A stretch of 64,000 nt of DNA from Undaria pinnatifida (taxonomy: Eukaryota > Sar > Phaeophyceae > Laminariales > Alariaceae). Made by a program: the position numbers and the translations under genes. Of the stretch, positions 9,501 to 17,271 are shown one piece after another. Numbering within the stretch: the first letter of the stretch is position 1; each line of letters opens with the position of its first letter. The notes beneath the pieces are model-generated. The model saw only the letters and a list, made by a program, of their open reading frames with translations, was not told the origin of the DNA and made no database searches. The stretch covers positions 1,798,001 to 1,862,000 of the forward strand of contig JABAKD010000002.1 in NCBI GenBank assembly GCA_012845835.1, in the 5' to 3' direction.

Positions 9501-11266
9501 TGTGTTATCTTGTGTGCCCCGGGTGATAATCTTCTGTACCTCGGTTGATAAATCGATTGTTTGTCAGACACGCCCAAAATTATCACCGGGGTGTCGTATC
9601 CTGTGGGGGGTGTTAATTATTATGTATACGGGTGATATCTTGTGTCACAGTTACGGTATACCGCTTGCCACCCAAGAAAGACTCGTACCACGTAGATATT
9701 GCACGTAGTAACTTTCACTACGCATAGGCACGACAGACGCAAGTCAATTGGAATAAAGACACAAAGGAAAGAAAAGAAGATAAAGGAAAGGAAAGAAAAG
9801 ACAAGAAAGCGGGAAAGAGAAGAAGGAAAGGCAGCAAAAGACAAAAAAAAGCTACAAGTACCAGGTAGAAAGACTACCGTAACTGACACAAGATATCACC
9901 CGTATACATAAGAATTCACACCCCCCACAGGATGCAACACTCCGGTGATAATTTTGGGCGTTTCTGACAAACCATCGATTTATCAACCGGGGTACATAAC
10001 ACACGCCGGTCATATCGTAGTGTAGATTTGTGTTTTGTGGCTTCGATCTATGGCCGTGGTGTCTCTTCGTAGCTCGTTTTTGGTCGTACCGATATCGAGG
10101 TAGGTAGCAGCAGCGCACTGTTGTGTGGGGGCAGGACGGATGGCGCAGCCACCGCCTCGTACCATATCGGGCGAGGTGTTTGCGATTTATAGGAATATTT
10201 TAGTTTTTTATGCTCCAATCCAAGTGCGCAATCGTTTGAAACTTTCTTCGGCGTTGAGGGGGTTGAGTCATCGCCGAGGTCATGTGCTAAGGAGTTTCGT
10301 CACCTAGGTTGGGCCCCTTGTGGTACCCGGTATCGCAGGTAGGTACCTACAGCAGATATGCGGGGCAGCGGCAAGTGTTCGTGCAGGCATACCACACCCC
10401 TTCAGGTGTGTGCGGCAGCAGCGGTTCAGCTGTTATCACACCCGCTTTTATCACATCCCCAAACACACCCTGTGGGCGTTCGGACGTGCCATCACACCCC
10501 CTTTTTATCACCCCCCCTCATTTATCACACACCCCCCAAACACACCTTGTGGGTGTTCGGACGTCCTATCACACCCGCTGGTTTGTCACACCTCCCTTGG
10601 GCCCCCCGCGAGCTGCACTTCATCACCCGGGGCACACAACATATCACACCCCCCACAGGATACCACACCCGGTGATAATATTTCAAATCCCAAAATTTCA
10701 TCACCGGGGTGTGTTATCTGGTGTCAGTTACGGTACACAAGAATGTATGCTGCCTTTAGAGCTAGCGCTGCGCAAGCTGCAGCTATAAACAGCTGTATGT
10801 AGTACGACAAAAAATCGGCAAAAAATGGCTTCGGGGCAAGCAACGCAAAACCGATACACAACTCGCCCACATCATCATGGCCTTCACAAGCCATGCCGCA
10901 ATGCTGGGAGACCTGTGGCCTCCTTTATGCCCCCCGTCCCCCCCACGTTACTCTTCTATGAAGCAATGGCTCTATGAGCCGTGCTGCTGGTGGTGCTCCT
11001 CTCCGCTGCGAAAGATTATTGTTCGATGGAAACCAACACAAATGAAGAACAGAAATAACAAACAAGAAAAAACAAAACATCGAAATTTAGATATCACACA
11101 GGAGTACACGCGCTGTGCGGATACGTGCGTTGAGTGTGTGTGCAGTGCACCATTACTCACAGTTAGCCCCGTCAGCGGATGGATCGATGGTCTTGATCGG
11201 CCACGCCGCCACGCTGCCGAGGCCGGCGACCGCGGCGCACGCCAGCAAACTCGTCTTCGTCAACAT
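396..11266 (-). CDS. gene A: putative secreted/endomembrane protein of unknown family, 3 exons visible, 3' end outside window
   Basis: Exons lie at 11266-11161, 2897-2819 and 528-396 (minus strand). Together they give 106 residues, with the gene continuing past the left edge. The first 21 residues are a classical signal peptide: a short basic n-region, then a Leu/Ala/Val core ending SVAA. The junctions agree in phase: exon 1 ends phase 1 at a GTGAGT donor, exon 2 starts with the two missing bases after a CAG acceptor, and exon 2 ends with AG completed by the G that opens exon 3. The mature part (YLQVEAYDFHDHPK, then APFGHYEIDLDVASY) alternates polar and hydrophobic residues like a beta-rich domain. 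I do not recognise the family. Additional exons inside the 8.3 kb first intron cannot be excluded. A Trp at +1 after the signal peptide is tolerated in some heterokont plastid presequences, but the acidic residues that follow argue for secretion or an endomembrane site. Confidence 0.55.
577..830 (+). repeat. GGT/GTT trinucleotide-rich simple sequence
   Basis: There are imperfect runs of GGT (577-600), GTT/GCTGTT (645-730) and GGTGGT (780-830), separated by G-rich sequence. They translate as poly-Val or poly-Leu frames that are not genes. Confidence 0.8.
979..1263 (-). repeat. dispersed repeat family 'G/C-run to GTGTGGCCACACC', copy 1
   Basis: This segment is the reverse complement of 57171-57470. 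One end is a G-homopolymer followed by CTCAGTTTGTGCATG. The other end is near GTGTGGCCACACC. The core includes GCGCGAAGCGCCGTGAGGTG. Related copies lie at about 1335-1560 and 59185-59420. No coding capacity was seen and the transposition class is unknown. Confidence 0.7.
1335..1560 (-). repeat. same dispersed family, diverged copy 2
   Basis: It shares the ACCAGGCAGACA...TGCACCAAGCGCGAAGCGCCG core and the closing GTGTGGCCAGA end with the copy at 979-1263, so the two lie in direct orientation about 350 bp apart. It is more diverged in the middle. Confidence 0.6.
1565..2095 (+). repeat. long TGG-type trinucleotide array with leading G-run
   Basis: A G homopolymer (about 1576-1597) is followed by about 500 bp of imperfect GGT/TGG repeats on the plus strand. 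The strand asymmetry is strong and the tract is potentially G-quadruplex-forming. The poly-Gly/Val/Trp ORFs here are artefacts. Confidence 0.85.
2819..2897 (-). CDS. gene A exon 2
   Basis: The acceptor is GTCGCAG and the donor is GAG followed by GTACGTG on the minus strand. It encodes DTSKEQYLQVEAYDFHDHPK and then ITMRW. Length is 79 nt: 2 nt completing a Cys codon from exon 1, 25 codons, and 2 nt passed to exon 3. Confidence 0.6.
3175..3255 (+). repeat. dispersed 'CAGCTGTGAG...TTTGCAAGCTGCGTGATAC' repeat, diverged copy
   Basis: This copy carries the GACTTCGATCAA...GGTCGATCCCCAC...GAAGCTGCGTGAT skeleton of a short repeat. Other copies lie near 13715, 14510, 27765, 29425, 33185, 35048, 47230, 50205, 51180 and 63395. 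Confidence 0.5.
3290..3660 (+). repeat. tandem array of a GGTACC/ACCGGTA-rich unit
   Basis: A unit of roughly 57 bp recurs about six times with divergence. Each holds CACTTCGGTAAGTTCGGTAC followed by a TCAATACCGGTACCGGA-like segment. GTAC, ACCGGT and GGTACC palindromes recur throughout. Confidence 0.8.
4283..4472 (+). repeat. 103 bp tandem duplication
   Basis: Two units begin with GACTACGGGGGCG(A/G)CCAGC at 4283 and 4386 and continue through AGCGGTCCCTATATTGCC to AGCCGGAAACATAGAT and TAGCGGCAGCCG. The second unit is shortened internally by about 15 bp. Confidence 0.8.
4500..5165 (+). repeat. solo, diverged relative of the CCGTA TIR element
   Basis: The order of blocks matches the element copy at 9875-10735: GGGGGCAGGACGGATGGCGCA, then GAGGGGGTTGAGTCATCGCC, then the TATCACACCCC-type repeats, ending in CACACCCGGTGATAATATTT. 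The precise CCGTA ends seen at 8777 and 10735 are not evident, so this copy is decayed or truncated. Confidence 0.65.
5730..6130 (-). pseudogene. decayed AT-rich protein-like ORF, unrecognised
   Basis: A minus-strand frame reads plausibly as protein (RTVALTTYLVQHVLG, then YRSHVIISPTDVLRKFG) and continues upstream in the same frame except for one in-frame TAA near 6000. Base composition is AT-richer than the surroundings. No family is recognised. It could be a remnant of a transposon ORF or a processed gene fragment. Downstream, at 5490-5660, it runs into GC-rich sequence that is probably not coding. Confidence 0.25.
6617..6925 (+). repeat. GGGTC minisatellite, array 1
   Basis: Pentamers of GGGTC alternate with spacer segments of the type TCAAGAGGTTTCAAAATCTC, in a unit of roughly 38-45 bp repeated about six times. 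The array is entered by GGGCTTTTCACGG plus a CATGACCCG palindrome and leaves through inverted CGACCC-type sequence. Confidence 0.85.
7722..7937 (+). repeat. GGGTC minisatellite, array 2
   Basis: Same architecture as 6617-6925: runs of GGGTCGGGTC with TTTCAAAATCTC spacers. It ends in the opposite strand's CGACCC runs, which makes part of the array an inverted repeat (about 7815-7920). Confidence 0.85.
8515..8765 (-). repeat. older dispersed repeat, left piece, split by the element at 8777
   Basis: This segment matches the reverse complement of about 49960-50200 (tracts around TGACTGGAGC, CAGCTGACGCAATTCAT and CCTACGATGTGCCAGGTCCA). At the other locus the sequence continues directly into the equivalent of 9659 onward, which shows that this repeat was interrupted here by the TIR element. 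Confidence 0.75.
8777..9658 (-). mobile_element. CCGTA TIR element, copy 1 (non-autonomous, TA target site)
   Basis: Both ends carry TACCGTA(A/G)CTGACAC as inverted repeats: TACCGTAGCTGACACC at 8777 and GTGTCACAGTTACGGTA ending at 9658. The interior has GTGTGATAAA-type short tandem repeats and no coding frame longer than shadows. The unoccupied version of the insertion site at 49921-49960 reads GACTACACCGC where the occupied site reads GACTA-element-TA, so the element is flanked by a TA duplication. Copy 2 lies 216 bp away in inverted orientation. Confidence 0.8.
9659..9874 (+). repeat. older repeat fragment with purine (AAAGG) tract between the two TIR elements
   Basis: It contains ACCGCTTGCCACCCAAGAAAG, then GCACGACAGACGCAAG, then an A/G-only tract. 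It is the reverse complement of about 49690-49945. It is target sequence rather than part of the elements that flank it. Confidence 0.75.
9875..10735 (+). mobile_element. CCGTA TIR element, copy 2, inverted relative to copy 1
   Basis: It starts TACCGTAACTGACACAAG at 9875 and ends GGTGTCAGTTACGGTA at 10735. It is colinear with the reverse complement of 8777-9658 throughout, including the GGATGGCGCA and GTTGAGTCATCGCC blocks, with small indels. Together the pair makes a near-palindrome of about 1.96 kb. No transposase is encoded. Confidence 0.8.
11161..11266 (-). CDS. gene A exon 1: start codon and signal peptide
   Basis: The ATG is at 11266-11264. The peptide begins MLTKTSLLACAAVAGLGSVA, followed by AW and PIKTIDPSADGAN. 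The donor is GTGAGTAATG (11160 downward), a strong consensus site. The likely signal-peptidase site is after residue 21 (VAA). The exon leaves one base (T) that pairs with GC of exon 2 to form Cys. A longer plus-strand frame across the same bases is treated as a shadow. Confidence 0.6.
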
Positions 11267-13112
11267 GATGCAGACGATGGCAGAGAGATCAGGGCGACGT
11301 CAAAAACTCTGCCTGCCGTGTGTGAGCCGTATTCTTGCTCCCCACAGAGACGAAGTAGCAACAACAAGAACAGCAACGCTTGGGGATAAGAGGATTCAGC
11401 TATCTCTGCCTTGATGCTGCGCAATGGATGTGTAATGGGAGCAGGTGGGGGGGCATCCCTCGATCCACAACACCAAGCAGCAGAAGAATATCACCAACGA
11501 ACCGGCAAATAGAAAAAATGTACTGGTATGAACGTAAACATCGTGAACCTGAGCATTAGGTACGGTTTTAGTTCTTGTTAATAATAAGAAAGTGATTAAA
11601 ATTCGGTCCAAAGGAGAACCGATCTCCGATATGTTGTTCGTGCGAAACTCGAAACGGCTTCCTAAACTTGCGATGGAATCGCCAGATCTCCTACAAGTCA
11701 GAAGTATGGCGCCAGTATTTATCCACATTTTTCCAGAAGAACAACGTTCTGAGCCAGTTCTTCATGCCCTTGTCGAGTTTTGTTCTTTGATGTTGTTGCT
11801 GCTGGAGTTTGCTTGTGGCGGGCTGCTATACAGCAGTTAGTTCAGTATACGGCGGTACACCTGTGAATGTGAGTGTTGCTGTTTGCGCTGTTTCGTTGGT
11901 GTACATACCTGGTATGATATTATATCATACGTATGTGGCGTTGTGTGCAAGATTCCTCCCGCGAGCCGACAACAACACCAAGGTTTTTTTTTTCTGTTTC
12001 GGAGACACGTCAAGCAGCGGAAAACCCGCGATGTGAAGCTGTGTGCTCCACACTCTAGACTAGTGTAATATCGTAGTTGTGCTGTGTCAGTCAATAAACA
12101 AAGGCAAAAAGGGTTCTCTTGTTCTCATTATTTTTTTTTGTGGAACAAAAGAACGCGCGCACCGGTTGCAACCGCACACCCCCGCGCAACTGCACTCACT
12201 CGTAGAAAAATAAATACCGCGATTAATAGCATACACCCACTGGCTCGAGCCAATATACTGCCTGTACTACAGCTGGGGTCTTCCCTGCATCAAGCTCAAA
12301 CAAGTTGTCTGGTTAGATAGAGTAGTTGCGCACGTAACACGTACAGGATACACTACTATATACCGTGCCTTGTAGTAGTAGTAGGTAGGCCACCGATGAC
12401 CCTCCCTGCGCTACTCTGTGCGTTGCACCGCTTGCATGTCACATATATATCTCTCTTCAGCCCTGCGCTACTCTGTGCGTTGCACGGCTTGCATATCACA
12501 TATCTCTCTTCAGCTGCTGGCATCATTTCCTACCGGTAGTAGTAGAAGAAAAGCCGGCGCAACGAACGGGATATATTTATTTGCATTTCGAAAATTAATT
12601 GTGAAAAAAAGGTGCCAACTTGGACTAAACCTCAAGAAGAACGTTGTATATTGGTATCAATCACCCAGCCATCCTCACATTTCAGCCAATAATATGGGTA
12701 AAGTTTTGCCGGTGTGTAGTTCGCCGTTGATCCGTTACAAGTAAGTGTCTGTTGTTTTACCAATAGATCCTGATAGATTGAAAAAGTCAAGATATCTCAC
12801 ACGAGAGGACATCCCGTCGGGCTAAAAAACATGCAGTTGGGATGTCATATAGGATACACGCGTCCGTGATGAGGTCGCATCGCACGCCACACAGCAGCAG
12901 CTGCTAGCAGTCGTTTCCTAGATCAGGCAACACACACGGCCTGCGGTGGTAGCGCGCTCACAGGGACACAAACGCGTGTCACGCACATGATTGCAAAACT
13001 GCCGCTCGCTCGCTAGCTGCTGCTGATTGATGACGATGATGGCATGCAGTTTTGCTGCTGCTTCTGGTGCTCGTTTACACAACACATACTTGTACCAGGG
13101 TATAGACCATAT
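11267..13112. other. intergenic region upstream of gene A
   Basis: It would hold the promoter of gene A, but no core element could be assigned. A 57 bp tandem duplication is present at 12404-12516. A plus-strand frame at 11592-11840 reads plausibly at its start but has no family match and no convincing splice sites, so it is not called. Confidence 0.4.
12404..12516 (+). repeat. 57 bp tandem duplication
   Basis: Two units start CCCTGCGCTACTCTGTGCGT at 12404 and 12461. They differ by one substitution in the GCACCGCTT/GCACGGCTT segment, by C/T in GCATG/GCATA, and by a short TA indel. Confidence 0.85.
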
Positions 13113-13678
13113 TACCGTACGTAATCATGCGAAGGTTGGCACCGGGGTGCGATCGATATTTAAATGTTTCTACGTTGTGTTTTTTATCGCACCCCGGTGC
13201 TATCTCTCCGATGGGTGCCAACCTTCCGATGGGGGTGCGGAAATACAATTTAATCATCCCGTTCTTCAATTTTGGCGCACCCCCGTGCGATCTCTCCGAT
13301 GGGTGCGCTGCTGAATCGAAATACACCGCGCCGTACTGGGGCTGCGTACATGCACCCCGGATACAAATTAAACGACTCAAAGCTACCTAAAACGACTTGA
13401 CCAAAGCTGCGTTGGTAAAGTACGTCTGAGAGGAGTGGCGCACTGGTGATATATCATCGGAGTATGAAATAATGATAATATTACCTACCACAGACCCGCT
13501 GCGGTGGCCCTCAATTTCTATTCATGTCGAAGAGATCGCACCCGGGTGCGATCTCTCCGATGGGGGTGCGAAAACACGATTAAATGTTTCTACCTTGTGT
13601 TTTTTATCGCACCCCGGTGCTATCTCTCCGATGGGTGCCAACCTTCCGTTGGGTGCCAACCTTCGCATGATTACGGTA
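13113..13678 (+). mobile_element. short TIR/foldback element with CCGTA ends
   Basis: The ends are TACCGTACGTAATCATGCGAAGG at left and CCTTCGCATGATTACGGTA at right, inverted apart from a 3 bp insertion. The interior repeats GCACCCC(G/C)GTGCGATCTCTCCGATGGG several times in both orientations. A TA at each outer edge is consistent with the same TA-target behaviour as the larger elements at 8777-10735, which also start CCGTA. No ORF. Confidence 0.7.
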
Positions 13679-13822
13679 GTCTAATGAAATACAGATTATT
13701 AGATGTACTACGCAGCTTGCAAAATTGAGTTCCAACCATTCAATCGGTCGTACTCTCACAGCTGACTGTTTTCAATTTCTGGTAGTTTTACACTCCCCAA
13801 TCTACGACCCAAGATCGAGTAC
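13679..13822 (-). repeat. dispersed CAGCTGTGAG repeat, inverted copy
   Basis: At 13711-13775 the sequence is the reverse complement of 14510-14575: GCAGCTTGCAAAATTGAG, TTCCAACCATTCAATCGGTC and CACAGCTGAC. The two copies face each other around the element at 13823-14312. Confidence 0.6.
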
Positions 13823-14312
13823 AGTAGCGGCTACGGTTTGAGAGAAAATGTTGAAGAAAAAGTACGGGTTTAAGAGAGGTGAATTGGCTGGCACGACCAA
13901 TATCGATTTTAGAGAGAACTGGTCTTATGTCTAGGATTTTCTCTTAAATCGGGCTGCTGAAAATCACACCACATAGCCATCACACGCATCACACACACAG
14001 CAGCTGCAGACACCATGCCCTGCGCAGCGGGCAGTCGCTGCACAGCTGTCCCCGACCATACGCCAGGCCCACCGAAGTTCACAAATCACCAATGCAGAGG
14101 CGTCTGCGGGCAGTACCTCCATGACACTTGTCGTGTGGTGGACCCGCTCGGGACCAGCGAGATGCACCGCATTTGCCACACCTGTGCGACCTCCCGCGAG
14201 TGAAATATGATAATTTTATCTTATACCGTAGCCAACACAGTATAACAGAAAGCCGGATTTAAGAGAGGGAAACTGGGCTGGCACGGACCTCTCTTAAACC
14301 GTAGCCGCTACT
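13823..14312 (+). mobile_element. 490 bp TIR element enclosing a zinc-finger-like ORF
   Basis: The ends are inverted repeats of AGTAGCGGCTACGGTTT(A/G)AGAGA (13823 and 14312). Just inside each end is a direct motif TTTAAGAGAGG...CTGGCTGGCACG (13868 and 14258). The interior holds the ATG-initiated 62-codon ORF at 14015. The class is not recognised. Confidence 0.6.
14015..14203 (+). CDS. small Cys/His-rich ORF (zinc-finger-like), 62 aa
   Basis: It runs from ATG to TGA with no introns required. Six to eight Cys/His positions are spaced like a zinc-binding module: CRGVCGQYLHDTC followed by HRICHTCATSRE, preceded by CAAGSRC. It lies wholly inside the TIR element at 13823-14312. It could be a DNA-binding remnant of a transposase or a captured host finger. 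No family is assigned and expression is unknown. Confidence 0.35.
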   Translation: MPCAAGSRCTAVPDHTPGPPKFTNHQCRGVCGQYLHDTCRVVDPLGTSEMHRICHTCATSRE

Positions 14313-14509
14313 ACTGCACAACTTTTTTTCCTTCCGAAAACGCCAATCAATCGCAAAATCCAACTGGTTTGTTCATGCAATGCGTTCGTTGCGGTGTCTC
14401 GACACAAGTTTCAACGCTCAACGGCGACGAGCAAGAACCCATCCATGCTGTCTGTTGTTGGTCAAGTGAGCTCCGCATTATTATGTGCTATGGGTATTAT
14501 TTTCATAAA

Positions 14510-14580
14510 AAATGGAAAACGTCAGCTGTGAGTACAACCGATTGAATGGTTGAAGCTCAACTTTGCATCTGCGTTGTATT
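14510..14580 (+). repeat. dispersed CAGCTGTGAG repeat, copy abutting the copia LTR
   Basis: It contains CGTCAGCTGTGAGTACAACC, GATTGAATGGTTGAAGCTCA and ACTTTGCATCTGCG, and ends immediately before the left LTR of the copia element. Confidence 0.6.
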
Positions 14581-14862
14581 TGTAGAATCCTGCTGAAGGT
14601 AGCGCTACCGACCGAGAGGTCGAGAGGCTTGAAGAGTATAGACGATATTCTTGTATTAGTTGGTGCACAGCTTGGAGTGCCCCGCATAGGGGAGCATCAG
14701 ATCACACAACCTACACACAACCCACCGACGCAGAATCGTCAATCGTCGACATGAAATAAATAGACTAAACACAACACTTTGTGACCGCCAACCTCCGTAT
14801 CTGATTGGCTAACGCGATACATATCATCACAATCTGGCATCGATTTCAGAGACTAACGAACA
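14581..14862 (-). repeat. copia element 1, 3' LTR
   Basis: It begins TGTAGAATCCTGCTGAAGGT and ends ACTAACGAACA on the plus strand. It is colinear with 20185-20456, including the shared blocks CGACCGAGAGG, GGCATCAGATCACACA and TCTGATTGGCTAACGC. Confidence 0.9.
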
Positions 14863-15099
14863 CCCTCCCTAGATCTGCACATCTTTGACAGAATGTTACC
14901 AAGGAGATGACAGAGCATCAATTTCGTAATTACAACAACGAATACCTGAGAAGGTAATCAGACCTGGTCTCCAGGAAAACCCTAGACAGAAGTTGCTAGC
15001 TCACTTGACGATGACCAAGGCGGACGCAAAATAAAGGTCAAATATATGCCCGACTCACCCACGGCCCACAAAGTACCTTGGGTTCGCTACTCAGCAAAT

Positions 15100-15900
15100 A
15101 TTGCGCCTGCATGATATAGGCAAGGTGTTTGTCGTCATCTTAACCAAATCGAGCAAATTTCCATCGCAAATATCTACGCCGATGAATGCATCGGAAACTC
15201 GGCATGCGCGTTGAAAGGTGCAACCGATAAATCCTTTGCGAGGATGTAGGCACATTTTGTTGCTCTTAACTGACAAAGTTCAATTTGACTTTACCGCACC
15301 TTACCAGACCCCTGATATAGTGATAACGAACGTCAATGTGCCTACTGCGGGCCGAGCTAAAGGGGTTTTCGGCCAAAGCTTTAGCCCCCTCGTGGTCCTC
15401 GAATACAACGATCGGCTTGCCTCGCAGATGCGGCTCTGCAGGAATTCTAAAACCGCACAAACAAACAGTGCCTCCTTTATTCCATCCCCACAAGCTGCGT
15501 ATTCGGCTTCCGTAGTTAGTTGACGACACACACCTTGGTGTCGTTGGCGTCCAACATACACAGACACCACCACACATCACAGCCGCCTCGGATGCCGACC
15601 GTCCGTCATTGACCATTTTGGCATAGTCGACGTGCACGTACACAGACACTCCTAGTCCCTGACCCCGCGTAAACGTAAGACCGCGTCCTTTCGTACCACG
15701 CAGATACCAGAGGATCTTGAGTCACAGCATTCCAGTGCTCTCCGCCAGGGTTGTGGCTATGACGTGCCACCACTCGGACAGCATTCGTGATGTCCGGCCG
15801 CGTCATGTTGGAAATCCACAGAAGGCTTCCAACCGCCTCCCGATAAGGCCATTTTCCTCCGGGGTCATCCTCCGTCCTTGGACCTAGCTCAATCAACATA
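15100..15900 (-). pseudogene. copia element 1: RNase H region
   Basis: The minus strand shows WPYREAVGSLLWISNMTRPD (the typical copia motif between RT and RNase H), then after a frameshift TEAEYAACGDGIKEALFV, HLRGKPIVVFEDHEGAKALA and SARSRHIDVRYHYIR. These are standard copia RNase H blocks. At least two frameshifts are needed to join them. Confidence 0.85.
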
Positions 15901-16079
15901 TTAGCGGGGATCGCGCGCTTGCTTCAGTGGGACATTGGTTTTCAAAACGCTTCAGTAATTCAGCGACAAAAGCAGTTTGGGACATTTTAATGGTCCCATC
16001 CTTGAAATTTCGTTCGAATGCGCAACCTGTGTACCACGACAGTTCCCCGGTCATATGAGTCCCTCGGGAATTGGTTAGT

Positions 16080-16620
16080 CAGAGCGTCGTGGAACTCAGC
16101 ATCCTCTTTCGCACCCCCTACCACGAAGAGGTCGTCCAGTGAACCGCAGCCATCAGTATCACGGTTTCATCTTTCATGAGGCGGAACACGCAAGGATCGG
16201 TGGTGCACTGCTGAAGACCGTAACCTACGACCGTATTTACGGCAAGTGCGTTGAACATGCACCCTGCTTGCTTCAACCCGTACAGACGCTTATTCAAATG
16301 GACAACCTGCCCATTGTTCTCTCTAAGAGCAGACGGGAGCCTCATGTAAATATCACAGTCGAGGTCAACGCGTATAAAGTCTTGCTCCACGTCTAAGTGG
16401 TAAATGGGCCGATCGTACACTATGGCAAACTCGGTTAGTAGTTTGATAGACGGGGGGGCGGGGGAGTAGGTGAAAACGTTTCAAAGTAGTTGATGTCTTC
16501 GGGTTGACTGTAGCCTAACGCTACCAGTCTCGATTTTGGCTTGAGGACTTCGCCCAGCTCGTTAACTTTCCACGTACGGACAAGTTTACATCCAATCACC
16601 TTGTGCCCCACCGGCACTTC
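16080..16620 (-). pseudogene. copia element 1: reverse transcriptase region
   Basis: Blocks in order are KSRLVALGYSQPEDINYFET, DVEQDFIRVDLDCDIYMRLP and HLNKRLYGLKQAG, then a one-base frameshift just before the catalytic Asp-Asp, which appears as LDDLFVVGG in the next frame. This break alone would inactivate the element. Confidence 0.85.
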
Positions 16621-17271
16621 AACAGGTGTAATTGTGCCGGCGTCCCAGAGTTTATGGAGCTCTATGTTCGATCAGACTCCAGCCACAACTCCCAGTACTC
16701 GCATTTCTCAATAGCTGCGTTTGACTCGGGAGCTTTCTCAACTTGACGCATTAAAGTTCCTAGGGGCACAGAAACACCATACTTCCCTGAATCCTGCGGA
16801 GCCTCAGCCAGAAGCGCCCAAGCATCCTCCTGGACATCACGTGCCTGCCGACCAAGGACGCACACAGCTTTATCGATGGCCGTCATGGCCATTTCTTGTC
16901 GACGTCGTGTCTCACCTCTCGTGCGCCCCTCCCTGAGTCGAAGGGATTCCTGACCAAGAAGCAGGTCACGCAATTCATGGGCTACCCTCCCCGATGGGCG
17001 AACCTCTGGAGCACTGACTATACTCTAGGCGGTTGACGAACTCGATGAGCTCTCTCGGGTCCCAGGATCCGTGGTCCCGCTCTCGACACCGGCAGGGGTA
17101 TGAACCCCGCTCTCGCCGCTGTGGTTGGAGCTGAGAACCGAATCCCTGTCCCGTGCGGCACTGCCGTTGGCACAAGATTCGCCCCCGCCATCGCTGGTGC
17201 ACTCGCGCAGTATTGTCTCCGCTACCCGCGTAGCTTCGATCAACTAGGACGCAGCGTCCTCGTCTTCGTCG

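Larger units (their letters stand above)
2898..11160. other. gene A intron 1 (8.3 kb), invaded by repeats
   Basis: Between exons 1 and 2 lie a GGTACC-rich tandem array (3290-3660), a 103 bp tandem duplication (4283-4472), a solo relative of the CCGTA element (about 4500-5165), a decayed AT-rich ORF (5730-6130), two GGGTC minisatellites and the inverted pair of CCGTA elements (8777-10735). The stretches 3660-4280, 8120-8500 and 10740-11100 show nothing I can name. Confidence 0.5.

Noticed and set aside
8753-10802. Several 100-160 codon Pro/His/Thr-rich ORFs
   Set aside because: These come from the two inverted CCGTA elements; all three frames are open because of low-complexity sequence, and no domain is present.
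11592-11840. Plus-strand frame starting MIKIRSKGEPISDML
   Set aside because: The beginning looks coding, but a hydrophobic low-complexity tail, absent splice signals and a competing minus frame leave no support.
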